Assembly (NCBI GenBank): GCA_028292435.1
Contig: JAQGMI010000139.1
Span: forward strand, 1 to 54,074
Length of the DNA stretch: 54,074 nt
Origin: Betaproteobacteria bacterium
GTDB lineage: Bacteria > Pseudomonadota > Gammaproteobacteria > Burkholderiales > SG8-41
Direction: 5' to 3'
The notes beneath the pieces are model-generated. The model was not told where the DNA came from and made no database searches. It worked only from the letters and a program-made list of their open reading frames with translations. Positions 34,091-42,683 of the stretch are shown one piece after another (the stretch's first letter is position 1; the number at the start of each line of letters is the position of its first letter). The position numbers and the translations under genes were made by a program.

Positions 34091-35065
34091 ATGAAATCGT
34101 GCTGGATCGTAGTCAAGGACCACAAGGCGGCGCTCGAATGGCGGGAGGTGCCGGTGCCGGCGCCGAAGGCCAATGAGATCGTCATACGCGTGCGCGCGAG
34201 CGCGTTGAATCGCGGCGAACTCGTGGTCGGCGGCGCGGTGCATGGCGGCCCTGAAAAAATCGGCGGCACCGAGGCCGCGGGCGAAGTGCATGCGATCGGC
34301 GCGGGCGTGACCGGCGTCAAAACAGGCGATCGCGTGTTCGGCCGGGTGCGCGGCGGCTTTGCAGAATATGTCGCGATGGAAACGGCGCAGATCATTCCGT
34401 TGCCGCCGAAGCTCACGTTCGAGCAGGGCGCGGCGGTGCCAATTTCTTATATCACCGCGTACGAAATGCTCTATGCGCCGTACGGCAACCTGAAGGCCGG
34501 CGAATGGCTGCTGATCACCGGCGCTTCGGCGGGCGCCGGCGTCGCGAGCATCCAGATCGCGAAACTGCTCGGCGCGAAAACCATCGGCACATCGGGTTCG
34601 GGCGACAAGCTCGCGAAACTGAAAGCACTCGGGCTCGACGTCGCCATCGAAACACGCGGCGCGAATTTTGCCGACAAGGTCAAGGCGGCGACCGGCGGCA
34701 CGGGTGCGGATCTGATCGTCAATCTCGTCGGCGGCACGCAGTTCGCGGAATGTGTGCGCAGCGCCGCGCGTCACGGCCGGATTGCAGTCGTCGGTTACGT
34801 TGACGGCTCGGTGAGCGCCGAAATCGATTTGTCGGCAGTGCACGTCAACCGTCTCGAAATCTTCGGCATCTCGAATGCGAAGCTGACCGCTGAAGAAAAA
34901 GCCGACGCGACGCGCAGGTTCGTGCGCGACGTCGTGCCGGCGATTGCGGACGGCCGCATCGTGCCGGTGGTCGACCGCGTGTTCGAATTCGCCGACATGG
35001 CTGCGGCGAAAGCGCATATGGAAGCGAGCGCGATGGTGGGCAAGATTGTCGTGCGTATGCCGTAG
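34091..35065 (+). CDS. zinc-independent MDR alcohol dehydrogenase/quinone oxidoreductase
   Basis: 324 residues of the medium-chain dehydrogenase family. N-terminal GroES-like fold ('MKSCWIVVKDHKAALEWREVP') and a Rossmann domain with the nucleotide motif 'GASAGAGVASIQIAKLLGAKTIGTSGSGDK' near residue 145. The catalytic and structural zinc cysteines of classical alcohol dehydrogenases are missing and the sequence starts with the quinone reductase-like pattern 'ALNRGELVVGG'. NADPH-dependent reduction of quinones or alpha,beta-unsaturated carbonyls is the usual activity. SD GAGGAAAAAC precedes ATG 34091. It is divergent from the IclR gene and followed after 79 bases by a Bug gene. Confidence 0.88.
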   Translation: MKSCWIVVKDHKAALEWREVPVPAPKANEIVIRVRASALNRGELVVGGAVHGGPEKIGGTEAAGEVHAIGAGVTGVKTGDRVFGRVRGGFAEYVAMETAQIIPLPPKLTFEQGAAVPISYITAYEMLYAPYGNLKAGEWLLITGASAGAGVASIQIAKLLGAKTIGTSGSGDKLAKLKALGLDVAIETRGANFADKVKAATGGTGADLIVNLVGGTQFAECVRSAARHGRIAVVGYVDGSVSAEIDLSAVHVNRLEIFGISNAKLTAEEKADATRRFVRDVVPAIADGRIVPVVDRVFEFADMAAAKAHMEASAMVGKIVVRMP

Positions 35066-35144
35066 CGCGGCGGAATCGCGTTAACATTCGGGCCGAGACC
35101 GTCTCCAAAGACGGCGTCAGGGGACCCATCAGCGAGGAGGTTTA

Positions 35145-36128
35145 ATGAAGCTTCGTTCTTTTGTTGTCGCATCGGCGTTGCTCGCCGGCTGTATCGGGAT
35201 AACCGGCGCGCAGACCGTCACATCGAATTATCCGAACAAGCCAATCCGCCTGATCGTCGGCTACACGCCCGGCGGCGGCACCGACCTTGCGTCGCGCTAC
35301 GTCGCGGCCGCGCTGTCCGAATTATGGGGCGCGACGGTGCTCGTCGATAACCGGCCCGGCGCCGGCGGCGCGGTCGGCACGGAGCTCACGGCGCGCGCCG
35401 CGCCCGACGGCTACACCATCATGCTGTGCACGATCGGCTCCCATGGCATTACGCCGGCGCGCCAAAAACTGCCGTACGATCACATCAAGGATTTTTCTTT
35501 CCTGTCGAAAGTTGGTGCGACGCCGAACCTTTTCATGGCGCATCCGGGCCAGTCGTTCAAGAATGTCGGCGACGTGATCGCTTTCGCGAAAGCAAACCCG
35601 GGCAAGCTGTCGTTCGGTTCGTCAGGCGTGGGCGCGTCACCGCATTTGTCGATTGAACTTTTGAAATCGATGACGGGCATCAACATCGTTCACGTGCCGT
35701 ACAAAGGCGCGGCGCCCGCGCTCGCCGACGTGATTGGCGGGCAGATTCCCTTGAGCGTCGGCAACCTGCCGGGCGGTCCGCTGTCCGCGGTGAAATCCGG
35801 GCGGCTGATCGGCGTTGGCGTTACGAGTGCTAAGCGCAGCCCGCGCGCGCCGGAAGTCCCGACGTTCGCCGAAGGCGGCGTCACGGGTTACGACGTTTCG
35901 TCGTGGTATGGGATTTGCGCCCCCGCGGGATTGCCGAAGCCAATCCTGACGAAACTAAACGCCGGCCTCGTCAAAGTGCTGAGCTCGCCCGATCTCAAAG
36001 CGCGCATGGAAGACCAGGGCATCGACGTCCAGCCGTCGACCGTCGAAGAGTTCGTTGCCTTCGTCAAAGTCGAAACCGAGAAGTGGAAGAAGGTCGTGAA
36101 AGAAGCGGGGCTGGTCGAGACCAATTGA
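35145..36128 (+). CDS. Bug/TctC family receptor
   Basis: 327 residues. Signal peptide 1-24 (MKLRSFVVASALLAGCIGI), then NYPNKPIRLIVGYTPGGGTDLASRYVA, 'VLVDNRPGAGGAVGTELT', 'AAPDGYTIMLCT', 'IVHVPYKGAAPALADVI' and 'PEVPTFAEGGVTGYDVSSWYGI'. Cys16 in 'LAGC' could be a lipobox cysteine, so it might be a lipoprotein rather than freely periplasmic. SD GAGGAGG precedes the ATG. A small hairpin CCGTCT-CCAA-AGACGG (35099-35114) sits in the leader; its role is unknown. It is convergent with the ABM gene (15 bases apart). Confidence 0.92.
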   Translation: MKLRSFVVASALLAGCIGITGAQTVTSNYPNKPIRLIVGYTPGGGTDLASRYVAAALSELWGATVLVDNRPGAGGAVGTELTARAAPDGYTIMLCTIGSHGITPARQKLPYDHIKDFSFLSKVGATPNLFMAHPGQSFKNVGDVIAFAKANPGKLSFGSSGVGASPHLSIELLKSMTGINIVHVPYKGAAPALADVIGGQIPLSVGNLPGGPLSAVKSGRLIGVGVTSAKRSPRAPEVPTFAEGGVTGYDVSSWYGICAPAGLPKPILTKLNAGLVKVLSSPDLKARMEDQGIDVQPSTVEEFVAFVKVETEKWKKVVKEAGLVETN

Positions 36129-36143
36129 CGGAACGATCAACGG

Positions 36144-36833
36144 TCAATTTGAATCGATGCTTTTGTACATCCGCTCGTCGAAGAGCGCGCCGCTGATCGG
36201 CGTCGTTTTTTCGCGAAATAGTTTCGTATGAGAGGCGACGCCGTGAATGTCGACGGCTTTCGCGTCTTTCCAGACTTCAAAGAGCGTCAAATGGTTCGGG
36301 CGGCTCGATTGTTGCAGTGTCTCGAAGCGCAGGTTGCCGTCGGCCTTGCGGCTCGCTTCGCTCAACGCCTTGATGAGCTCGATGCCGGCGTCTTTGCCCG
36401 TCGGAATGTAATCGACATGCGTCACGACGTAGATCGACTCCCGATTTAAGCCCGTCGCCTGCATCGGTCCGACCGCAAGCCCCGTGTGCGGCCGTTCATC
36501 GTAAGGAGCGCGCAGCATCGATTTCAACCGGTCCTGAAATTCGCGGGTGTGCGCGGCGGCGGCGTGCGCCGCTTGCGAAGGCACGTCTTTCCAGGCTTCG
36601 ACGATTGAAAAATGATTGGTTTGGCCGATGCGCTGGAGCACGTCGAACCGCAGATTGCCCGCGTCCTTGCGGCTCGCGTTGCCGAACTGGCGCGCGAGCG
36701 CTGCAGCTTCGTTCTGTGCGGCCGGCGTCGTTTCGAAATAGCTGACGATATACGCGGCGTCTTGCGCGGCCGCGATTTGCGCGGCGCATGCGAGAAGCGC
36801 AATCGCTAATACCCGGGCAAATAATTTACACAT
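36144..36833 (-). CDS. secreted protein with two tandem ABM (quinol monooxygenase-like) domains
   Basis: 229 residues with a signal peptide (about 1-24: MCKLFARVLAIALLACAAQI..). The mature part contains two copies of the antibiotic biosynthesis monooxygenase fold, each with the signature 'ASRKxxGNLRFxxLQ': ASRKDAGNLRFDVLQ (first) and ASRKADGNLRFETLQ (second), followed by 'NHFSIVEAWKD' and 'NHLTLFEVWKD' and then 'HTREF' and 'HTKLF'. ABM domains normally form dimers that oxidise quinols; here both are fused, so one chain may form the dimer-like unit. An exported tandem version is uncommon. The substrate is unknown. Divergent from the sirtuin gene. Confidence 0.87.
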   Translation of the reverse strand: MCKLFARVLAIALLACAAQIAAAQDAAYIVSYFETTPAAQNEAAALARQFGNASRKDAGNLRFDVLQRIGQTNHFSIVEAWKDVPSQAAHAAAAHTREFQDRLKSMLRAPYDERPHTGLAVGPMQATGLNRESIYVVTHVDYIPTGKDAGIELIKALSEASRKADGNLRFETLQQSSRPNHLTLFEVWKDAKAVDIHGVASHTKLFREKTTPISGALFDERMYKSIDSN

Positions 36834-36972
36834 GGTCTCCTCCGATTCGTTTTATGGGCCGGCGCATTTACCGCAAGCGCCGTCATGTTAGGTGCGGGCG
36901 GGCGGCAAGCGCAAGTGCATAAGTGATTCGCTTGACGACGCCGCGGGGAAAAGCGAAAGTTGCCCGCAATAC

Positions 36973-37755
36973 ATGGAGACGATGGTGACGGAACCTGAAG
37001 TGATTGCAAAAGTCCGCGATTGGGTTGAAGCCGCAAAGCGCGTGGTGGTGTTGACCGGCGCCGGCATCTCGACCGATAGCGGTATTCCCGATTTTCGCGG
37101 GCCGAATGGCGTGTGGACGCGCGATCCGAAAGCGGAAAAATTATCCGATATCCGCTATTACACGACGGACCCCGAAATCCGCAGGCTCGCCTGGCAATCG
37201 CGGCTCGCGCATCCGGCGTGGACTGCAAAACCCAACGCCGGACATCTGGCGCTCGTTCAACTCGAGCGCCGGGGCAACCTGCATGCGCTGGTCACGCAAA
37301 ATATCGACGGCTTGCATCTCAAAGCCGGCAACGCGCGCCAAAAAGTTTTCGAAGTGCACGGCAATCTGCATCAGGCGATTTGTCTCTCGTGCGGGTGGAA
37401 AGGGCCGATGCAGGCCGTGCTCGATCGCGTGCGCGCCGGCGAAGAGGATCCGCCATGTGGGGAATGCGACGGCATTTTGAAGAGCGACACGATCTCGTTC
37501 GGCCAGTCGCTGATACCGGAAGTCATCGACGGCGCGTTGCAGGCGGCGCAGGAAACCGATCTCCTGTTCGCCATCGGCACGAGCTTGCAGGTGTTTCCGA
37601 TTGCCAACGCCGTGCCGATCGCCCAGCGCGCCGGTGCCCGCATCGTCATCATGAACGCCGAGCCGACGCAGTTCGATGATATCGCCGACGTGAAACTCGA
37701 AGGATTGATCGGCGAAGATTTGCCGCGGATCTGCGGCAGGTTCGATGCCGGATGA
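36973..37755 (+). CDS. NAD-dependent protein deacylase, sirtuin family
   Basis: 260 residues from ATG 36973 (an alternative ATG lies at 36982). Sirtuin signatures are GAGIS (29-33), 'SGIPDFRGPNGVW', TQNIDGLH (108-115) and catalytic His129 in 'EVHGN'. A small zinc module is formed by CLSC (137-140) and CGEC (162-165), then 'GTSLQVFPIANAVP' for NAD binding. It removes acyl groups from lysines of cytoplasmic proteins, using NAD and producing O-acyl-ADP-ribose. It stands alone, so its targets are unknown. Regulation of acyl-CoA synthetases is the common role in proteobacteria. Confidence 0.93.
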   Translation: METMVTEPEVIAKVRDWVEAAKRVVVLTGAGISTDSGIPDFRGPNGVWTRDPKAEKLSDIRYYTTDPEIRRLAWQSRLAHPAWTAKPNAGHLALVQLERRGNLHALVTQNIDGLHLKAGNARQKVFEVHGNLHQAICLSCGWKGPMQAVLDRVRAGEEDPPCGECDGILKSDTISFGQSLIPEVIDGALQAAQETDLLFAIGTSLQVFPIANAVPIAQRAGARIVIMNAEPTQFDDIADVKLEGLIGEDLPRICGRFDAG

Positions 37756-37775
37756 CCTGGCTTTAAGTTAATCAG

Positions 37776-38294
37776 TTATTTAAACCTTATCGTTCCAATC
37801 ATCCGCTCGATCAATTCCAGTTCCGCGCGGTCTTTTGCAGCGGCAGTCACCGTCAGCTTTAGCTTGCCGAGCGCAGTCGTTGCAACATCCGGCGCATGCA
37901 ACCCGAAGAAGTACCGCCGCCCACTTTGCGGTTTTTGGAACGTAGCGAGTGTCATGCGTGCCGCTTTGCCGTCGATGCGAATGTCAGCTGTCTTGAAGTC
38001 GGTGTAAGCGCCGGTCGTCTTCAGCGGATCGGAATAGAGGCCGTAGTCGATATCGAATAAAAATCCGGGTCCTTTAAACGTGCCGGTCAATGAGTCGGCG
38101 CTTTGCGTGCGCACGAACGTCGTGCCCCGCGGAGCGCGCAGCGTGAGCGCATCACCGGCGGTCACTGTCATCCAATCTGCAGGGACGCTTTCAGCCGCAG
38201 CAACACCGCCCACCGCAAACACGATTGCGCACACCCCCGCCATCGCGATTTCCCACCGGCGATTCACCGAATGCAATCGACAATCGCGGACCAT
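37776..38294 (-). CDS. secreted protein of unknown function
   Basis: 172 residues. The N-terminus has a signal peptide (hydrophobic part AMAGVCAIVFAVGGVAAAES, about 17-36), and the remaining ~135 residues are predicted beta-rich ('GDALTLRAPRGTTFVRTQSADS', 'FLFDIDYGLYSDPL', 'RIDGKAARMTLATFQKPQSGRR'). No catalytic motif is visible and I do not recognise the family. An alternative start is the Met at the 18th residue. It ends 20 bases from the convergent sirtuin gene and begins 18 bases after the PEP-CTERM gene, so the two may be co-transcribed. Confidence 0.7.
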   Translation of the reverse strand: MVRDCRLHSVNRRWEIAMAGVCAIVFAVGGVAAAESVPADWMTVTAGDALTLRAPRGTTFVRTQSADSLTGTFKGPGFLFDIDYGLYSDPLKTTGAYTDFKTADIRIDGKAARMTLATFQKPQSGRRYFFGLHAPDVATTALGKLKLTVTAAAKDRAELELIERMIGTIRFK

Positions 38295-38312
38295 CCTGGC
38301 GCTAAGCTAATT

Positions 38313-39020
38313 TCAGGCTTGTGCGCTAAGCGCACGCCGCCTTGTCGTTGCGCCGAGCACCAACAAACCGGCTAGCAGCATGCCGTAGGACTGCGGTTCA
38401 GGTACCGGCGCCAGCGTCGGTGGAACATCCACGGCAGCCAACACGGCGATCGGGCGGATGTCGATGAACAAGCTGCCGTTAGTCGCGTGTTGAACGAGCG
38501 GGCTCGCCAATATCGTGGCAACCTGATCCGTCGTCAGTACCGTCGAATTCAAACTGGGATTCAGCAAGTTGCCTAATGAGGTGAGCGTGCCGACGTGCGA
38601 CAGGTTGAGATTGTGACCAAGCTCATGGGCGATATCGGTCGCTCCGTTCGGTCCTGCTGCGAACGCCGAGTCGACAAGCAACTCATGACCCGGCTGGGAT
38701 GCGCAGCCGATTGCATCGCCGGTCAATCCGCAGAAACCGATCGCATCAACGAAAAACGCGTCGACGATGGGCGCGGGATCGGTCGCGAGGCTGAAAAGCG
38801 TGTTGAGTTCGTTCTGGTTGTCGATGCTGGTTAATGCCGGACTGACGATGGGCGCGCCGGGCGCGAGCCAGATGACATCGACGGGCGTATTGCCAAAAGA
38901 CGTCTGGCTGAAAATGCTGGTCAAGGACGGAGTTGAAATGACGGCTGCATAGGCGGATGTAGCGCTTAATGTCAGCGCTGCCGCCGTGAGCCTGATTAGT
39001 TTTCGGACGCGTGTTTTCAT
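38313..39020 (-). CDS. PEP-CTERM-tagged zincin-like metalloprotease
   Basis: 235 residues from ATG 39020 (GAGGAG just upstream). Signal peptide 1-25, a middle domain with the zinc motif HELGHNLNLSH (132-142; HExxHxxNxxH, with Asn where most metzincins have Gly), then 'GNLLNPSLN', which occupies the Met-turn position with Leu instead of Met. The C-terminus has the PEP-CTERM sorting signal: VPEP (206-209), a membrane segment (211-224) and RRR (227-229). Exosortase would cleave this tag to attach or export the protein. It is therefore an exported protease, possibly acting on exopolysaccharide-associated proteins. No exosortase gene is present here. Confidence 0.87.
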   Translation of the reverse strand: MKTRVRKLIRLTAAALTLSATSAYAAVISTPSLTSIFSQTSFGNTPVDVIWLAPGAPIVSPALTSIDNQNELNTLFSLATDPAPIVDAFFVDAIGFCGLTGDAIGCASQPGHELLVDSAFAAGPNGATDIAHELGHNLNLSHVGTLTSLGNLLNPSLNSTVLTTDQVATILASPLVQHATNGSLFIDIRPIAVLAAVDVPPTLAPVPEPQSYGMLLAGLLVLGATTRRRALSAQA

Positions 39021-39276
39021 GGGCTCCTCTGTTTGGATTGGGAACATCAAAGCGTCGTTCACGTGCATGCGATATCGATTCTATAAACGCAGATGAAAAC
39101 CGTATGTAGGATTCTCTGTAGGACGCCGCCGCGATCGGTTCGTTGTCGCTATTCGGCGACTGAACACTGATTGGTGGATGCGGCTCGGCAAATTACCGCA
39201 AAAGCTATACTAGGCCGCGCAAACAGTTCCGCGCGTTCATTAAAACAACCTGATAAACACTCAGCGAGGATTCACC

Positions 39277-40035
39277 ATGTTCGATCTCTCCGGCAAAGTC
39301 GCCCTGATCACCGGTTCAACCAAGGGCATCGGCAAGTCGATCGCCGAAGAAATGGCACGAGCGGGCGCCAAGGTCGTTATCTCGAGCCGCAAAGCCGACG
39401 CAGTCGACGCGGTGACGAAGGAACTCACCGACGCCGGACGCGAGGCGCTCGGCGTGCCGTGCAATATTGGCGTCAAAGCGGAACTGCAGAATCTCGTCGA
39501 TCAGACGCTCGCCAAATGGGGGCGCATCGATATCCTCGTGTGCAATGCGGCGATCAACCCGCATTTCGGCTCGATCACGAAAGTGTCGGACGATGTGTTC
39601 GACAAAATGATGGGCAGCAACATCCGCAGTATTTTCTGGCTCTCGAACATGGTGCTGCCGCAGATGGCGGAACGCAAAGACGGCGCGATGGTGATCATTT
39701 CGAGTATCGCGGCACTGCGCGGCAGCAACGTCAACGGACTTTACGGCGTGACCAAGGCCGCCGACGCCGGGCTCGGGCGCGCGCTGGCCGTCGAATGGGG
39801 TCCGCACAACATCCGCGTCAACAGCATTGCACCCGGGCTCATCAAGACCGATTTCGCGCGCGCGCTGTGGGAAGACGACGAACGGCGCAAACGCCGCGAA
39901 GGGATGACGCCGCTGCGCCGGCTTGGCGATGCTAAAGACATCGGTGGCGTCGCCGTGTTTCTCGCCTCCGACGCCGCGCGTTTCATGACCGGCCAATTGC
40001 TGGTCGCGGACGGGGGCGTGTCGATCGGCTGGTAA
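39277..40035 (+). CDS. classical SDR oxidoreductase
   Basis: 252 residues with all catalytic elements: nucleotide motif TGSTKGIGKSIAEEM (about 12-26), 'LVCNAAIN' (NNAG-like), catalytic Ser in 'VIISSIAALRG' and YGVTK (YxxxK). It ends with 'LLVADGGVSIGW'. NAD(P)-dependent oxidation or reduction of alcohols, ketones or 3-oxoacyl-CoA; the sequence layout resembles short-chain dehydrogenases of acyl-CoA metabolism. AGCGAGGA precedes the start. It lies alone between the PEP-CTERM gene and the convergent ChaA gene (31 bases away). It contrasts with the two SDRs of the window that lack Tyr/Lys. Confidence 0.92.
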   Translation: MFDLSGKVALITGSTKGIGKSIAEEMARAGAKVVISSRKADAVDAVTKELTDAGREALGVPCNIGVKAELQNLVDQTLAKWGRIDILVCNAAINPHFGSITKVSDDVFDKMMGSNIRSIFWLSNMVLPQMAERKDGAMVIISSIAALRGSNVNGLYGVTKAADAGLGRALAVEWGPHNIRVNSIAPGLIKTDFARALWEDDERRKRREGMTPLRRLGDAKDIGGVAVFLASDAARFMTGQLLVADGGVSIGW

Positions 40036-40066
40036 CTTGCTGCCGCCGCCCCCATTAAAAACTGCG

Positions 40067-41155
40067 TTACGGCACGAGCGTCAGGAAAATATACGCCGCA
40101 AACATGACGAGGTGCACGACGCCTTGCAGCACGGTGAGGCGGCCGGTGGCGAGCGTCAGAATGCTGACACCGAGCGTCAACACGAGCATCACGAGTTCAA
40201 CCGGCCCCAGTCCGAGGGTCAGCGGCAGTCCGAAGCCAATCGACACCATCGCAACCACCGGTATCGTTAATCCGATGCTGGCGAGCGCCGAACCCAGCGC
40301 AAGGTTGAACGACGTCTGCATCCGGTTGGCGAGCGCCGCGCGGATCGCGGCAAAACCTTCGGGCAGCAATACCAGGAGCGCAATCGCCACGCCGACCGTG
40401 GTTTGAGGCGCTCCGGCGTTTGCAAGCAAACGTTCAATGTCGGGACTGAGAATCTTGGCGAGTCCGATGACGGCAACCAGCGAAACCAGGAGCAAAGCGC
40501 CGCTCGCAAACGCGCGGGCGCCGGTGGGCGGTGCTGCATGTTCGGCGGTACCCGGTTTGCCGACCGGCAGAAAATAGTCGCGATGGCGCATCGTCTGGAT
40601 AAATACAAACGTGCCGTAAAGGATCAGCGACGACAAACCGGCAAACTTGAGCTGGGTGTCGGTATAGAAAGGGCCGGCTGCGCTGGTCGTGAAATTCGGT
40701 AGCACGAGCGTCAGCGTCGATAGCGCCGCGAGGACGGCGAGCGCGGGATTGGTGCCCTCAACGCGAAATTCCGGCGCGCCATGGCGAATGCCGCCCGCAA
40801 GAATCGACAAACCGATCACGCCGTTGCAGATGATCATGATGGCCGCGAATAGGGTGTCGCGCGCAATCAGTTCCTTGCCGGTGCCGCCTGACAGCATCAT
40901 CGACACGATCAACGCCACTTCGATGACGGTGACGCAAATCGCGAGTATCAACGTGCCAAACGGCTCGCCTACCCGGTGGGCGACGACTTCGGCGTGGTGC
41001 ACGGCAGTCAACACGCTGGCGATCAGCGCTGCAGCGAGCACCACGCTCATGCCGCCGCCGTGGCCGGCGGCCGCGGCAAAGGCCAGCAGCGCGCAAGCGG
41101 CGAGCGGTGACACAATATTCAACATCGTTATATTCGGTTTGCCTGGAACTCTCAT
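40067..41155 (-). CDS. chaA: calcium/proton antiporter, ChaA family
   Basis: 362 residues, an inner-membrane protein with about ten to eleven hydrophobic segments. The two halves carry the cation/Ca2+ exchanger repeats: 'CVTVIEVALIVSMMLSGG' in the first, and 'LLPEGFAAIRAALANRMQTSFNLALGSALASIGLTIP' in the second, whose acidic residues bind the cation. ChaA exports Ca2+ or Na+/K+ in exchange for protons. Its start (ATG 41155) overlaps the stop of the HupE-like gene by 4 bases, so translation is coupled. Joint function with the HupE-like protein is possible, for example in divalent metal homeostasis. Confidence 0.9.
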   Translation of the reverse strand: MRVPGKPNITMLNIVSPLAACALLAFAAAAGHGGGMSVVLAAALIASVLTAVHHAEVVAHRVGEPFGTLILAICVTVIEVALIVSMMLSGGTGKELIARDTLFAAIMIICNGVIGLSILAGGIRHGAPEFRVEGTNPALAVLAALSTLTLVLPNFTTSAAGPFYTDTQLKFAGLSSLILYGTFVFIQTMRHRDYFLPVGKPGTAEHAAPPTGARAFASGALLLVSLVAVIGLAKILSPDIERLLANAGAPQTTVGVAIALLVLLPEGFAAIRAALANRMQTSFNLALGSALASIGLTIPVVAMVSIGFGLPLTLGLGPVELVMLVLTLGVSILTLATGRLTVLQGVVHLVMFAAYIFLTLVP

Positions 41156-42504
41156 CCGTTTGCCTTGGTTTTACCGGCCGCGCGTTTTTGCAGCAGCATA
41201 TTGACCATCCACATCGCCGCCCCCACCAGAATCAGCGCAATCAACCAGCGCATCGCGCCGGCCAGCATCGCTGCATTCAATGCCGGCAACGGAAATTGCG
41301 CGAGCTTTTCGGCGCGTTCGGTCATCCAGTGCCAGCCGGTATGTCCGATCAGCACGGACAAAATGATGATGCCGATGCGCTCCGGCACGACGCGGCCGAG
41401 GATGAAGCCGAGTATCGGTATCAGGATCGCGAGCACGAGCAATTGTCCCAGCTCCACGCCGACGTTGAACGACAGCAGTGACGTCAGTAAATGATTGCCG
41501 GCGAACTGCAGCTGCTCGCGCAGCGCGAACGAAAATGCAAACCCGTGCACGAGGCCAAACGCAAACGTAATCATCCACCGCCGCTGCACATTGGTGCCGA
41601 TCACGTTTTCGATCGCCATGTACACAATCGAAATCGCGATCAGCGTTTCAATCAGCGGCGGGAACCACAACGCATCGGGCCCAAGATTGTAGGCCGATGC
41701 AATCAGGGTAATCGAATGCGCAATGGTGAACGAGGTGACGATCATCACGAGCGCGCCGAAGCGTCGGAACGGAATCACCAGGCATAACAGAAACAGCAGG
41801 TGGTCTGCGCCTTCGAGTATGTGCAGGAAACCGGATTCGACGAAGCGCAGCGCCGCCTGGTGCCAGCGCGGATCGAGCGCGACGACGCCGGGATCGCCGT
41901 GAAACTCGAACGCGCGTTCGGCGCCGCCCGGCGGCAGGAAGCGCAGCGCGACAGACACGCTCAACCCGAGCCGCTCGAGCCGCGGGTTGATCGAGAACGG
42001 GCCGGCGTCCGACTCGATCGGATACTCGAACCAAACGTCGAGCAGGCCCTGGTTCCAGAAGAGTTCCATTTTTTCCGGCAGCCGCGCGTCGCCGAAGTGC
42101 GCGCGCGCTTCCGCAAAAGCGGCGAACGACTTATCTGACGGCAGCGAGACCCTCGCATCGAGCACGCGCGGATATGCAAGCCGGGTTTCGCCTTCGTAAA
42201 TCTCGATGTTGTCGGCGAGCCACAAGTTCGCCGCGTTCTTCAGCGCGGCATCGGCGCGCGCGAGATCGAGATAACCGGGGCCGCGCTTGGGCACATCGAC
42301 TTCGCGCATCGCGGTCAGGGGCACCCGCATGAGCAACTGCAGCGTCTTGCCTTCGGGCTTGACGAACGCCTGCACCCTCACGTCGGCAGGAATTTCATGC
42401 GCGCTTGCCGGGCACGTGAAGAGGACCGCAAGTGCGGTTGCCAGCATGATAATCAGGCGTCTTGCGACTGCCGCCGGTTCCGATATGACGTGTAGATTGT
42501 TCAT
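41152..42504 (-). CDS. HupE/UreJ family membrane protein with a large periplasmic N-domain
   Basis: 450 residues. An N-terminal signal/anchor (about residues 17-36 ending CPASAHE) is followed by about 200 residues of periplasmic, beta-rich sequence ('RVQAFVKPEGKTLQLLMRVPL', 'LPEKMELFWNQGLLDVWFEYP'). The C-terminal half has six to seven membrane segments. The HupE/UreJ hallmarks are 'SGFLHILEGADHLLFLL' and 'GLVHGFAFSFALRE', whose His and Asp residues are proposed nickel ligands. HupE proteins import Ni2+ for hydrogenase or urease, but no such genes are nearby. It is coupled to the ChaA-like gene by a 4-base overlap. Function may be metal or gas-related transport. Confidence 0.87.
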   Translation of the reverse strand: MNNLHVISEPAAVARRLIIMLATALAVLFTCPASAHEIPADVRVQAFVKPEGKTLQLLMRVPLTAMREVDVPKRGPGYLDLARADAALKNAANLWLADNIEIYEGETRLAYPRVLDARVSLPSDKSFAAFAEARAHFGDARLPEKMELFWNQGLLDVWFEYPIESDAGPFSINPRLERLGLSVSVALRFLPPGGAERAFEFHGDPGVVALDPRWHQAALRFVESGFLHILEGADHLLFLLCLVIPFRRFGALVMIVTSFTIAHSITLIASAYNLGPDALWFPPLIETLIAISIVYMAIENVIGTNVQRRWMITFAFGLVHGFAFSFALREQLQFAGNHLLTSLLSFNVGVELGQLLVLAILIPILGFILGRVVPERIGIIILSVLIGHTGWHWMTERAEKLAQFPLPALNAAMLAGAMRWLIALILVGAAMWMVNMLLQKRAAGKTKANG

Positions 42505-42683
42505 GGGTGTGGCGTAGGTTAATGGGAGAACGCCGCGACTGACAAGCAGAGAGTCCGCAACAGCCTGAAACGCACGCGCGTTTTACGCTGTTACGGACTC
42601 CTTAATCGGCCGTATAATGAAATTTAATAATACCGGTCTCAACCGGAGCCGCCCGCCGCAGTTATCAACCGCAGGAGGAGAAC

